The translations under genes and the position numbers were made by a program. This document shows positions 1-7,804 of a stretch of DNA of 23,907 nt, in pieces. The DNA is from JAICMB01 sp049514735 (GTDB lineage Bacteria > Acidobacteriota > Terriglobia > Bryobacterales > Bryobacteraceae), in the NCBI GenBank assembly GCA_049514735.1, contig JBEKUT010000162.1:1-23907 (forward strand), given 5' to 3'. How positions within the stretch are numbered: the first letter of the stretch is position 1; each line of letters begins with the position of its first letter. The notes beneath the pieces were generated by a model. The model did not search any database, had not been told where the DNA came from, and saw nothing but the letters and a program-made list of their open reading frames with translations.

Positions 1-26
1 TTTTGCTATAGTTCGCTTCAAGGCCT

Positions 27-1172
27 ATGAAAGCGCTTCGATATACCGCTCTCCTATCCGGATTTACCCTGCTAAGCGGCACTGTGTATCTCGCCGCGCA
101 GCAGGGCCCCGAGTCACAATCTTCTGAAACCGTAGCAAAGCCCAAGAAAAAAGACGCGGGCGACGCTTCGGCCCCCACCGATTCCGATCTTCCCAAAATT
201 CCCTCGAAGTTCAATCCCAAGGACAAGGTTGCGCCGGAGGGTCTGCCGACCTTCAAGAGCGATGTCACCACCATCCAGGTGGACGTGGCCGTTTTGGACA
301 ACAAAGGCCGGTTCATCCCCAAGATTCCGCGAGGTAATTTCCGCATTCTCGAGGATGGCGCCCCGCAGCCGGTCACCGGCTTTTCAGTGGGCAACGAAGC
401 GCCCATGACCGTCGCGATGGTGATCGAGTTCAGCAACCTGTTCCAATCCTACTGGTCGGAAGGTTGGTATCAGACGCTGGTGGCGGCCTACGGGTTTGTC
501 GAAACGTTAAAACCAGAAGATTACGCCGCTGTGATTGCGTTCGACATGCGCCCCGAAATTTTGACCGATTTCACTACGGACCGGATGAAGCTCCAGGAGG
601 CCATGCAGCGCCTCCGCATCCCGGGGTTCTCCGAATCGAACCTCTTCGACGCGCTGGTCGACACGGAAGATCGCATGAAAGATATCGAGGGACGCAAGGC
701 GATCATCCTGTTCGCTTCCGGACGCGACACGTTCAGTAGAATTACGTTCGACAAGTGCCGCAAAACGCTTCAGGAAGACGCGGTTCCGGTTTATGCCATC
801 AGCTTGCTGCAATCTTTGCGCGAGCGGGCGGACGCGCGTGGCTCCATGGGCCCCATCTCGCAACTCGACTTCCTGCAGGCCGATAACGAGATGAAGACCT
901 TCGCCAAAGAGACCGGCGGGCAGAGCTACTTCCCTCGTTTCTACGGCGAATTTCCAAGCATTTATCGGTCGATCCAGGAGGCGCTTCGCAACCAGTATTC
1001 CATCTCTTACCACCCCACCAATACGGCTCGCGATGGCAAATACCGCAAGATCAAGGTCGAGCTGGTGAATCCCGAGACCAACGAGCCGCTCCGGATTGTG
1101 GAAAACGGCAAGCCGATCAAATACCAGGTAATAGCTAAAGCCGGCTATACGGCGCCTCGCGAAGTCGAGTAA
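27..1172 (+). CDS. secreted VWFA-related domain protein
   Basis: This is a 381-residue exported protein. Residues 1-25 form a signal peptide: a Lys/Arg start, a hydrophobic core, and a likely cut after the Ala-Ala near residue 24. A charged, Pro/Lys-rich linker follows to about residue 75. After it comes a short beta-rich segment (VDVAVLDNKGRFIPKI) and a von Willebrand factor A fold from about residue 125 to 300. This arrangement matches the VWFA-related proteins that are expanded in Acidobacteria (recalled as TIGR03436). The metal-binding MIDAS is degenerate: where D-x-S-x-S is expected the chain reads VIEFSNLF, with Glu for Asp and no second Ser. The C-terminal part (YSISYHPTN, then KIKVEL) is the usual closing beta segment. 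The start follows an AAGG-like box 4 nt upstream. Function is unknown; a surface or periplasmic binding role is inferred. Confidence 0.85.
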   Translation: MKALRYTALLSGFTLLSGTVYLAAQQGPESQSSETVAKPKKKDAGDASAPTDSDLPKIPSKFNPKDKVAPEGLPTFKSDVTTIQVDVAVLDNKGRFIPKIPRGNFRILEDGAPQPVTGFSVGNEAPMTVAMVIEFSNLFQSYWSEGWYQTLVAAYGFVETLKPEDYAAVIAFDMRPEILTDFTTDRMKLQEAMQRLRIPGFSESNLFDALVDTEDRMKDIEGRKAIILFASGRDTFSRITFDKCRKTLQEDAVPVYAISLLQSLRERADARGSMGPISQLDFLQADNEMKTFAKETGGQSYFPRFYGEFPSIYRSIQEALRNQYSISYHPTNTARDGKYRKIKVELVNPETNEPLRIVENGKPIKYQVIAKAGYTAPREVE

Positions 1173-1319
1173 ACTGCGCCCACGAAATTTCTCACTGGCT
1201 ATTGCCATCCGCTCACGGAAGTCGGGCGGCAATCGGCCCATCCGCGGAACTGGCTTCCGATTCAGGCGTAGCTGACGCCGTAAGCATCAGGCTCGCAGGG
1301 CCATCGCCGAACGCGGAGA

Positions 1320-1355
1320 GGGGCAGGGCGCGGCTCCTTATCGCGGGGCAGGGCG
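1320..1355. repeat. 11-bp direct repeat upstream of the TA pair
   Basis: GGGGCAGGGCG occurs at 1320-1330 and again at 1345-1355, exactly 25 bp start to start. It lies just upstream of a TTGTACACT segment and the antitoxin start at 1403. It may be a regulatory site for the toxin-antitoxin operon, but chance in GC-rich DNA is possible. Confidence 0.4.
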
Positions 1356-1402
1356 TTCATTGTACACTGCACCGATGCCGTCGCCTGAAGGACAATAGAG
1401 CC

Positions 1403-1594
1403 ATGAGCGGAATCCAGTTTGTCACGGATGAGAAAGGCCGCAAGGTCGGTGTTCTAATCGACTTGAAAAAACACGGGGCCATCTGGGAGGACTTCTGGGA
1501 CGGCCTAGTGTCTGAATCGCGCCGGAAGGAAAAGGGGATACCGCTCGAAAAGATCAAAGCGGACCTTATAAAGCGCGGTCGCCTGCGTGAATAG
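1403..1594 (+). CDS. antitoxin of RelE/ParE-type toxin-antitoxin pair
   Basis: This is a 63-residue protein beginning MSGIQFVTDEKGRKVGVLI. That opening is typical of small Phd/YefM-like antitoxins, which have a beta strand pair followed by helices. The charged C-terminal half (GIPLEKIKADLIKRGR) would be the toxin-wrapping segment. The same frame stays open back to 1202, but the ATG at 1403 gives the family-like N-terminus and an AAGGA lies 12 nt upstream. The last 8 bases overlap the GTG start of the toxin gene, the normal translational coupling for such pairs. DNA binding and autoregulation are expected from the family. The assignment rests on sequence style and on the neighbouring toxin. 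Confidence 0.75.
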   Translation: MSGIQFVTDEKGRKVGVLIDLKKHGAIWEDFWDGLVSESRRKEKGIPLEKIKADLIKRGRLRE

Positions 1595-1847
1595 CTACGC
1601 TGTCGAGGTAAAGCCGCCCGCCCGGAAGGAACTCGAAGCGTTGCCGGATAACGTGTTGTCCCGCGTCGTCCGCAGGCTCGAAGCTCTGGCTGAAAATCCC
1701 CGGCTCGCGGGATGCAAGAAACTGAAGGGCTACAAGGACCATTGGCGCGTCCGCGTCGGTGACTGGCGCGTGGTGTACATCATCGACGACGCCGCGAAAG
1801 TCGTGAGCGTGACGCGGATTGCACACCGCCGCGAGGTCTACGACTAG
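1587..1847 (+). CDS. RelE/ParE-family toxin
   Basis: This is an 86-residue protein with the complete RelE/ParE superfamily pattern. It has an N-terminal strand (YAVEVKPPARKEL), two helices, then KKLKGYKDHWRVRVGDWRVVY, and the C-terminal IAHRREVYD. The basic residues and terminal Arg/Tyr are those used for mRNA cleavage in RelE-like members; ParE-like members instead poison gyrase. Sequence alone does not separate the two, although the HRREVYD ending and the RVGDWRVVY block favour the RelE/mRNA-interferase side. The start is GTG, inside the end of the antitoxin gene. The frame is intact, so the pair is probably functional. Confidence 0.85.
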   Translation: MNSYAVEVKPPARKELEALPDNVLSRVVRRLEALAENPRLAGCKKLKGYKDHWRVRVGDWRVVYIIDDAAKVVSVTRIAHRREVYD

Positions 1848-1872
1848 ACCTCTCAGGCGCTAGAACCAGCGC

Positions 1873-2091
1873 ATGAAACACCTTCCACAGGTAATCGACG
1901 AAGAACGGGACCGAGAGCGGGCGGAAAAGCTGGAGCGGGTCACGCAGGAAGCGGAACCCTACTGGAATGAAACCGCGCCGTGCGGTGCGCTGCCGGTCAA
2001 GGCGTTCACGCTCGCGGACGGCATTGAATTGCCGCTCTACGATCTTCCAAAGTTGTGTTTTGAACCGCTTCCCGCTTTTCAAGCATCCTAG
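1873..2091 (+). CDS. small hypothetical protein
   Basis: This is a 72-residue ORF that I do not recognise. The first half is a highly charged helix (DEERDRERAEKLERVTQEAE). The second half is hydrophobic and Pro/Leu-rich (IELPLYDLPKLCFEPLP). It sits between the toxin gene, which ends 25 nt upstream, and the kinase-like gene, which starts 5 nt downstream, so it fits the operon. However, there is no clear ribosome binding site before its ATG. It could be a real small gene or a chance ORF in GC-rich DNA. Confidence 0.35.
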   Translation: MKHLPQVIDEERDRERAEKLERVTQEAEPYWNETAPCGALPVKAFTLADGIELPLYDLPKLCFEPLPAFQAS

Positions 2092-2096
2092 GACTG

Positions 2097-2732
2097 ATGT
2101 ACCGCGCTATCACGGTAGCTCGCGAGTATGGCAGCGGCGGCGGGACGATCGCCGCAAGATTGGCCGCTCGGCTTGGCTGGGATCTGATCGACAATTCCCT
2201 TATTAAGCAGATCGCTCAGGCTGCAAACGTCGATCCCGAGGTGTGCCACGAATGCGACGAGCGTGTCGATTCGTGGTTCCACCGCTTGAATAAATCCACC
2301 TTCGGTCTCGGAGTCTTTGAAGGCGTTGCTGCGGGGAACGTTTTCGATGCCGACACGATGGCGTCGCTCACACGAAAGATGATCGAAGAGGCCGTCTATC
2401 AAGGAAACGTCGTGGTTGTCGGACGCGCCGCGCAATGCATTCTGCAAGGCCGCCCGGATGTGTTTCATACTTTCGTTTACGCCTCCATGGAAGACCGCAT
2501 TCGACGCATTCGCGAGCAGTACGGCAGCGGATTCGCTACGCCTGATCGAATCGAAGAACAGGACCGGCTGCGCGCGCAGTACGTCGAGTACTATTACAAA
2601 TGCGACTGGCGCGACGTGCACTTGTACGACGCGCTGTTCTGCTCTCTGATCGGCGAAGACACGGTAGTTTCGGCGATTATCACCGCCATGGGAGCCGATA
2701 TGAAACAAAAGGACCAAATGCAGCATGCCTAG
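2097..2732 (+). CDS. cytidylate kinase-like family protein
   Basis: This 211-residue protein begins MYRAITVAREYGSGGGTIA and continues LAARLGWDLIDNSLI. This is the hallmark of the cytidylate-kinase-like family (PF13189): a glycine loop EYGSGGG without the usual P-loop lysine of true Cmk. The mid-region GNVVVVGRAAQCIL and the helical Arg-rich segment (MEDRIRRIREQY) are also typical of nucleotide-kinase LID regions. The biological substrate of this family is not established, so CMP phosphorylation should not be assumed. The start has AGGA 4 nt upstream. Its stop overlaps the start of the exporter gene by 8 bp, so the two are very likely co-translated. Confidence 0.8.
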   Translation: MYRAITVAREYGSGGGTIAARLAARLGWDLIDNSLIKQIAQAANVDPEVCHECDERVDSWFHRLNKSTFGLGVFEGVAAGNVFDADTMASLTRKMIEEAVYQGNVVVVGRAAQCILQGRPDVFHTFVYASMEDRIRRIREQYGSGFATPDRIEEQDRLRAQYVEYYYKCDWRDVHLYDALFCSLIGEDTVVSAIITAMGADMKQKDQMQHA

Positions 2733-4329
2733 CGACGTTCTGCCGCCGGAGGCCGTCCCTCAGGCGGCCGCGCCCTCGCCAACAATTCCGCATATCAACC
2801 CGTGGATCATCGCCATTTCCGTAATGTTCGCCACCTTCATGGAGGTGCTGGACACAACCGTTGTCAACGTTTCGCTCCCGCATATCGCCGGGAGCCTGTC
2901 GGCTACGGTCGACGAAGCCACCTGGACGCTGACGTCGTACCTGGTGGCCAACGCGATTATTCTGCCGATCACGGGCTGGCTCGCAAATCAGTTCGGCCGC
3001 AAGCGTCTTCTGATTTCGTCGGTTGTTGGATTTACGATCGCGTCGTTTCTATGCGGGCTGGCGCCGAGCTTATTTTGGCTAGTGGTGTTCCGCATCATGC
3101 AGGGCGCGGCGGGCGGCGCGCTGCAGCCGTTATCGCAAGCTGTGTTGCTCGAAGCTTTTCCACCGCAGGATCGCGGCAAGGCGATGGGATTTTGGGGGCT
3201 CGGCATCGTGGTGGCGCCCATTCTGGGGCCGGTGCTCGGCGGCTGGCTGACCGAGACCTATAGCTGGCGCTGGGTGTTCTACATCAACGTGCCGGTCGGC
3301 ATTGCTTCCATTCTGATGACGCGGGCGTTCATCTTCGATCCGCCATATATCAAAGGGAAGCGGTCCGGGGGCATCGACTTCTGGGGCATCGGATTACTGG
3401 CGCTGTGGGTTGGCGCGCTCCAGATTGTGCTCGACAAAGGCCAGGAGGACGATTGGTTTTCGTCCCATTTCATCCAGTTGCTCATCGCAATCGCCATACT
3501 GGGGGCGATTGCGTGGGTCGCGCGGGAATACATGGCGGGCCATCCCGTCGTGGATTTGCGCGTCTTGAAGAATCGCACCTTCAGCACCGGCACGGCGCTG
3601 ATGAGTATTGTCGGCTTCGTGCTCTATGGGAGCATGGTGCTGCTGCCGGTCTGGCTGCAGACGCTGCTGGGCTACCCCGCGCTACAGGCGGGAATTGCGA
3701 TGGCTCCGCGCGGCATGGGCTCCTTCATCGCGATGCCCCTGGTGGGCGCCGTCCTGCCGGGTCGAGATCCACGCAAGTTCCTTGCCTCCGGCCTGGTGAT
3801 CTCGGCCGGTACGCTCTACGCGCTGTCACGGCTTAATTTGAACGCCGGTTATTGGGATTTCTTCTGGCCGCAATTCGTCCAAGGGATCTCGCTGGCGCTT
3901 CTATTCGTACCGCTGACGACGATTACGATGGGACTCATTCCCAGGGAGCAAATGGGCAACGCGACCAGCCTCTTCAATCTCATGCGCAACCTCGGTGGCA
4001 GCGTCGGCATCGCGACTACGGCTACGCTGATCGCGCGTCACCAGCAGACGCATCTCAACGACCTGACACAGCACGTCAGCGCCTACAATCCGCAGGCGCA
4101 GCAGATGCTGAGCACTATGAAAGGCATGTACCAGTCGCAAGGCTCGGGGCCGGTGATGGCGCAGCAGCAGAGCCTGATGACGGTGTGGGGGATGGTGCAA
4201 CAGCAGGCCGCGATTCTGGCGTATATCGACGTTTTTGTGATTCTGTCGGTGATATTTCTTGCGATTTTGCCGCTGTTGTTTATTATGAAGAAACCGCCGA
4301 AATCGACTGGGCCGGTCGCGATGCATTAG
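2725..4329 (+). CDS. DHA2-family (EmrB/QacA) MFS drug exporter
   Basis: This is a 534-residue inner-membrane transporter of the 14-helix major facilitator type. After about 28 soluble residues come the DHA2 first-helix motif (MEVLDTTVVNVSLP), motif A around residue 85 (GWLANQFGRKRLL), and the antiporter motif C around residues 160-175 (GIVVAPILGPVLGGWL, followed by SWRWVFYINVPVG). Length and motif order match EmrB-like proton-driven exporters. No EmrA-like adaptor or TolC gene is adjacent. The start overlaps the cytidylate-kinase-like gene. A Gln-rich periplasmic segment near residues 440-490 precedes the last helix. The substrate cannot be told from the sequence. Confidence 0.92.
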   Translation: MPSDVLPPEAVPQAAAPSPTIPHINPWIIAISVMFATFMEVLDTTVVNVSLPHIAGSLSATVDEATWTLTSYLVANAIILPITGWLANQFGRKRLLISSVVGFTIASFLCGLAPSLFWLVVFRIMQGAAGGALQPLSQAVLLEAFPPQDRGKAMGFWGLGIVVAPILGPVLGGWLTETYSWRWVFYINVPVGIASILMTRAFIFDPPYIKGKRSGGIDFWGIGLLALWVGALQIVLDKGQEDDWFSSHFIQLLIAIAILGAIAWVAREYMAGHPVVDLRVLKNRTFSTGTALMSIVGFVLYGSMVLLPVWLQTLLGYPALQAGIAMAPRGMGSFIAMPLVGAVLPGRDPRKFLASGLVISAGTLYALSRLNLNAGYWDFFWPQFVQGISLALLFVPLTTITMGLIPREQMGNATSLFNLMRNLGGSVGIATTATLIARHQQTHLNDLTQHVSAYNPQAQQMLSTMKGMYQSQGSGPVMAQQQSLMTVWGMVQQQAAILAYIDVFVILSVIFLAILPLLFIMKKPPKSTGPVAMH

Positions 4330-4360
4330 TCACGGTTACCGCTTCCTGCCGGGCGCGGCT

Positions 4361-4381
4361 CGGTTCCGTTCTACGGAGCCG
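4361..4381. terminator. hairpin at the convergent exporter/hemG ends
   Basis: CGGTTCCG at 4361-4368 pairs with CGGAGCCG at 4374-4381 (8 bp, one G-T pair), with a 5-nt loop that contains the hemG stop codon. It lies between two convergent genes, so it could limit read-through both ways. There is no T-run, so it is not a classical intrinsic terminator. Its right arm is part of the dispersed repeat described separately. Confidence 0.4.
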
Positions 4382-5714
4382 TGACCGGGAGGGAGCGGTG
4401 GGCAGCTTGCTTTCCCAGGCGCACGCAATCCGGAATGCCGATCCCGTCGAAGAAATTTCCGATGACGCGCAGATTGGGCAGCGCGCGCAGCCGCAACTGG
4501 ACTTCTTCAATGCGCCTTTGATGTCCGACTGTATATTGCGCCATCGAACCGGGCCAGCGGTGGACGGTATGGAACGATGGCGTGGCTGTAACGCCCATGA
4601 TGGCGAGCAGTTCGGCGCGGGCAATTTCGACCAGGGCGGCGTCGCCTTGGTCCAGCGATTCGCCCGACATAAAGCAGCGCATCACGACCTGATCGTCGGG
4701 GACGCGATGGTCGAATTTCTTGTGGACCCAAGTACACGCTTTCAAATGTTTGCGCTCGCGTTTTGGGACGAGAAATCCGAAGCCGTTTAGCGGATGCGTG
4801 ATGTCGCTGCGTCGATATCCCAACGACAAAGTGAGCGACGAAGTGTAGGGAATGGCGCTCAGCAAACCGGCCAGAGCGGGTTCGTGCGGTTCGAGCAGCG
4901 CGCCTGCCTGATACGCCCGCAAGGCGAGGATAATGGCGTCGCCGTGAATCCAATCGCCGTTCACTTTTACGCGCCAGCGAGAGCCGTCGCGTTCGAGAGC
5001 TTCCGCGGCGCCATGGACCAAGTGGAGGCTCGGCGTTAGGGCATTCACGAGCGCGCCCAGCCCGGGCTTCAGAGTCTTGAAGAGCGATCCGCCGTTCTTT
5101 GGACGCGGCTGCGTCAAGACCGCGCGCGTGAGGCTGCCATACTTCGTTTCCAATTCCACGAAGCGCGTCAGCACGCTGTTCGCGCTGAGCTGACCGGGAT
5201 CGCCTCCGTAGACGCCGGCGAGCAGCGGCTCGGCGAGATAATCGACCGATTCCTCGCCGTAATGATCCACCAAAAAATCGCGGACGCTGCGATCCTCGTG
5301 CTTCGACGGGCGGCGAAAATATTCCAGGCCCATCTTGAGCTTGGCGCCCCAGCCGAGCAGTCCCGATCTCACCACCGGCATGATTTTCGTCGGGATCATC
5401 ATCATCATGCCGTCGGGCAGCGGTTCCAGCTTGCCGCGCTTCAGGATAAAAGTTGCGCGCTGGCTGTCGTTCGATCCAATGATCTGATCGCCGAGGCCGA
5501 CTTCGCGAATCAATTCGAGGGCTGCGGGTTTGATGGAAAGAAAACTATCGGGTCCGGCTTCCAAGGTGCAGCCGTGGACGTGTTCGGTTTGAATTACGCC
5601 GCCGAGGCGTGTGGATTGTTCGACGAGCGTAGGGCGAAAGCCTGCTTTATTGAGGTAATAAGCGGTGGAAAGGCCAGAGATTCCGCCGCCGATGACGATG
5701 CAGGTGTTTGTCAC
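4371..5714 (-). CDS. hemG: protoporphyrinogen/coproporphyrinogen oxidase (HemY type)
   Basis: This 447-residue FAD enzyme oxidises a porphyrinogen to the porphyrin late in heme synthesis. The dinucleotide-binding motif IGGGISGLSTAYYL is at residues 8-21, with the ribose-binding Glu about 20 residues later (LVEQSTRLGG). The segment ILKRGKLEPLPDG and the C-terminal NLRVIGNFFDGIGIPDCV are the usual PPOX/amine-oxidase-family landmarks. Oxygen-dependent PPOX and the CgoX of the coproporphyrin pathway share this architecture, so the exact substrate is open. Translation starts at a GTG. The last residues (RSLPVTAP) come from a repeat copy. The gene follows hemE by 65 nt, and that gap holds the second repeat copy. 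Confidence 0.88.
   Translation of the reverse strand: MTNTCIVIGGGISGLSTAYYLNKAGFRPTLVEQSTRLGGVIQTEHVHGCTLEAGPDSFLSIKPAALELIREVGLGDQIIGSNDSQRATFILKRGKLEPLPDGMMMMIPTKIMPVVRSGLLGWGAKLKMGLEYFRRPSKHEDRSVRDFLVDHYGEESVDYLAEPLLAGVYGGDPGQLSANSVLTRFVELETKYGSLTRAVLTQPRPKNGGSLFKTLKPGLGALVNALTPSLHLVHGAAEALERDGSRWRVKVNGDWIHGDAIILALRAYQAGALLEPHEPALAGLLSAIPYTSSLTLSLGYRRSDITHPLNGFGFLVPKRERKHLKACTWVHKKFDHRVPDDQVVMRCFMSGESLDQGDAALVEIARAELLAIMGVTATPSFHTVHRWPGSMAQYTVGHQRRIEEVQLRLRALPNLRVIGNFFDGIGIPDCVRLGKQAAHRSLPVTAP
4376..4399 (+). repeat. 24-bp dispersed repeat, copy 1
   Basis: The sequence starts GAGCCGTGACCGG and ends AGGGAGCGGT. It matches copy 2 at 5736-5759 in inverted orientation, 23 of 24 bases. This copy lies inside the 3' end of hemG and encodes its last residues. 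Weaker similarity continues upstream of it (CG..T.TAC). It has the look of a REP-like intergenic element. Confidence 0.65.
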
Positions 5715-5735
5715 GGATCGAGAAAACCTTGGATG

Positions 5736-5759
5736 ACCGCTCCCTTCCGGTCACGGCTC
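5736..5759 (-). repeat. 24-bp dispersed repeat, copy 2 (inverted)
   Basis: This is the reverse complement of copy 1 with one mismatch. It lies in the 65-nt gap between the hemE stop and the hemG start, so it is transcribed within the operon. On the minus strand it is preceded by a short hairpin-forming CGGTTTACCG. Confidence 0.65.
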
Positions 5760-5779
5760 GGTAAACCGCGGCATCGAGG

Positions 5780-6817
5780 CTACGGCTTGAACTCCCTGAC
5801 GAAATCGACCACCGCGCGCACATGATCGACAGGCGTTTCGGGCAGAATGCCGTGGCCGAGATTGAAGATGTGGCCGGGACGCGTACCGGTGCGCCGCAGC
5901 AGTTCATGGACACGCTGCTTCAGCTCCGGGAGCGGCGCAAACAGCACCGCTGGATCGAGGTTTCCCTGTATGGCAGAGCGATAGGAAATATCCATCCAGG
6001 CCTGGTCGATATTGATGCGCCAGTCGCAGCTCATAACGTCGCCGCCGGCCGCGTGCAGTTCGCGGAAATAACCGGAGCAGCCGGTGCCGAAATGAATTAC
6101 CGGGACGCTGGCTGTCCTGATACGTTCGATCAACGCGCGCGAATAGGGCGCTACATAACGGACGTAATCGTCCGGGCCGAGCGCACCCACCCAGCTATCG
6201 AAAACCTGAATGGCGCGCGCGCCGGCGGCCACCTGGCTGATCGCGAACGGACCCAACACGTCGACGAGTTTGCCCATCAGGCGACGCCACAGCGTCTCGT
6301 CGGTGTACATCATTTTCTTGGTTTCGAGGAAGCTCTTGGTGGGACCGCCTTCGATCATGTAGCTGGCGAGCGTGAAAGGCGCGCCGACGAATCCGATCAC
6401 CGGCACGCGGCCGGCGAGCTGCCGCACCACCAACTGGATGGCTTCGCCGACATATTGCAGTTCGTCGGTATTCGAAATCGAGAGGCTGTCCACATCCGAT
6501 GAGGTGCGCACCGGATTATCGATGTTAGGTCCTTCGCCAGTGATGAATTTCAGTTTCAGGCCCATCGGCTCGACGGGGAGCAACAGATCGGCGAAAATAA
6601 TTGCCGCGTCCACGTCCAGAACTTCCACCGGCTGCAGCGTGACTTGAGCCGCCAGATCGGGCCGTTTGCAGATTTCGAGGATACTGGCTTTGGCCCGAAT
6701 TTCGCGGTACTGTTTCATGTACCGCCCCGCCTGCCTCATAAACCACACGGGCCGAACATCGGTCGGCCGGCGCCGGCAGGCATCTAAAAAGCGGCTTGTC
6801 ATTGAAGCCATGCGCAT
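5780..6817 (-). CDS. hemE: uroporphyrinogen decarboxylase
   Basis: This 345-residue cytoplasmic enzyme removes four carboxyl groups from uroporphyrinogen III to give coproporphyrinogen III. The N-terminal family signature RPVWFMRQAGRYMKQYR carries the substrate-binding arginines (residues 22-38). The second signature, GFVGAPFTLASYMIEGG, is near residue 140. The catalytic-region aspartate lies in IIFADLLLPVEPMGL, and the C-terminal GHIFNLGHGILPETP is also characteristic. Length is normal. ATGs at residues 1, 3 and 6 are all possible starts; the first overlaps the end of apbE by 19 nt. It is in the same run as hemG. Confidence 0.95.
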   Translation of the reverse strand: MRMASMTSRFLDACRRRPTDVRPVWFMRQAGRYMKQYREIRAKASILEICKRPDLAAQVTLQPVEVLDVDAAIIFADLLLPVEPMGLKLKFITGEGPNIDNPVRTSSDVDSLSISNTDELQYVGEAIQLVVRQLAGRVPVIGFVGAPFTLASYMIEGGPTKSFLETKKMMYTDETLWRRLMGKLVDVLGPFAISQVAAGARAIQVFDSWVGALGPDDYVRYVAPYSRALIERIRTASVPVIHFGTGCSGYFRELHAAGGDVMSCDWRINIDQAWMDISYRSAIQGNLDPAVLFAPLPELKQRVHELLRRTGTRPGHIFNLGHGILPETPVDHVRAVVDFVREFKP

Positions 6818-7797
6818 GGTACATCCGATCTGTCTTCACACATGAAGACGCGGAAATTCTTTGGTTTATGTTTCTGGGTCCATTCGCGGCCCAAAATGTA
6901 GTATGGCTTGCACCACGCCTCGGAGTCGATAGTTCGCGGAGTAATAATCGAAACCGACAGCATTCCCATGGACGGGTAGCCGGTCCGCGGATCCATGATG
7001 TGGCTCCAAAGCTTGCCCTCGGCGTAGAAAAATTTCTCGTAGTTTCCCGACGTGGACATCGAATCGTTTTTCAAATACACCGTTTCGATCGATTTCGAAG
7101 TGTTTTTTGGATTCTTGATATTGACCTTCCAGCCCTGCGAATCCTGCGGCGGATTTCCGATGGCGTAGATGCTGCTGCCGCCCCCGGAAATCAAGGCTGA
7201 ATGGATTCCGTTTTCTTCGAGGTTTTCCGCCATCTTGTCTACCGCGTATCCTTTGCCGATGCCGCCCGGGTCCATATCCATGCCGTTTTTCGCGAACTTG
7301 ACGGTCTGGTTCGCGGCGTTGAGGATGAGGCCCTGGTAGCCGGTATGATCCAACGCGCCGAGCACTTCGGCGCGATGCGGCAGGTGGCCGCTCCCTTTAT
7401 AGAAGCCCCAGATTTTCATCAGCGGACCCACAGTAATATCGAACGTTCCTTCGCTCTGGCGGCTATAGCCGGTGCAGGCGGACAACAAATTAAAGAGTTC
7501 GGGCGAGACGTGCACAGGATGGTCACCCGCTTCACGGTTCACCTCCGACCACTCGCTTTCCGGCCGGTAATTTGAAAGCAACTGGTCGAGTCTCCTGGCT
7601 TCCTCGAGCGCCGATTCCACAGCCGATTCCAATTGATCGCGGTCCACCCCGTACGCTACCACCGTAAACGTGGAACCCATGGTGTCCACGCTGCCTTCGG
7701 CCCGGGACATTTCCGGCGGAGCGGCCGGCGGTTTCTCTGGTCCCGCGCACGCCACCACTGCGCTTATTAACAACAAACTTAGCACATGATGTTTCAT
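6799..7797 (-). CDS. apbE: FAD:protein FMN transferase (lipoprotein)
   Basis: This 332-residue ApbE-family enzyme covalently attaches FMN to Thr/Ser of exported or membrane flavoproteins such as Nqr/Rnf subunits. The N-terminus MKHHVLSLLLISAVVAC is a lipoprotein signal with a VVAC lipobox, placing the enzyme outside the inner membrane. Family motifs are present: GSTFTVVAYG, then DPGGIGKGYAVDK (FAD/Mg binding), ALISGGGSSIYAIG, and WSHIMDPRTGYP near the C-terminus. The ATG at 7797 is preferred over the TTG immediately before it. It lies 7 nt after rbfA and overlaps hemE. No flavinylation target is encoded in this window. Confidence 0.93.
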   Translation of the reverse strand: MKHHVLSLLLISAVVACAGPEKPPAAPPEMSRAEGSVDTMGSTFTVVAYGVDRDQLESAVESALEEARRLDQLLSNYRPESEWSEVNREAGDHPVHVSPELFNLLSACTGYSRQSEGTFDITVGPLMKIWGFYKGSGHLPHRAEVLGALDHTGYQGLILNAANQTVKFAKNGMDMDPGGIGKGYAVDKMAENLEENGIHSALISGGGSSIYAIGNPPQDSQGWKVNIKNPKNTSKSIETVYLKNDSMSTSGNYEKFFYAEGKLWSHIMDPRTGYPSMGMLSVSIITPRTIDSEAWCKPYYILGREWTQKHKPKNFRVFMCEDRSDVPCAWLQ

Positions 7798-7804
7798 CAA
7801 GCAG

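Noticed and set aside
1265..1279. GGCGT/ACGCC hairpin after the VWA gene
   Set aside because: The stem is only 5 bp with no T-run and lies 93 bp past the stop; too weak to call a terminator.
3852..4790. 312-codon plus-strand frame spanning the exporter end and hemG
   Set aside because: It overlaps two confidently assigned genes in other frames and shows no family features.
5822..6502. 226-codon plus-strand frame opposite hemE
   Set aside because: It is an antisense shadow of a highly conserved enzyme.
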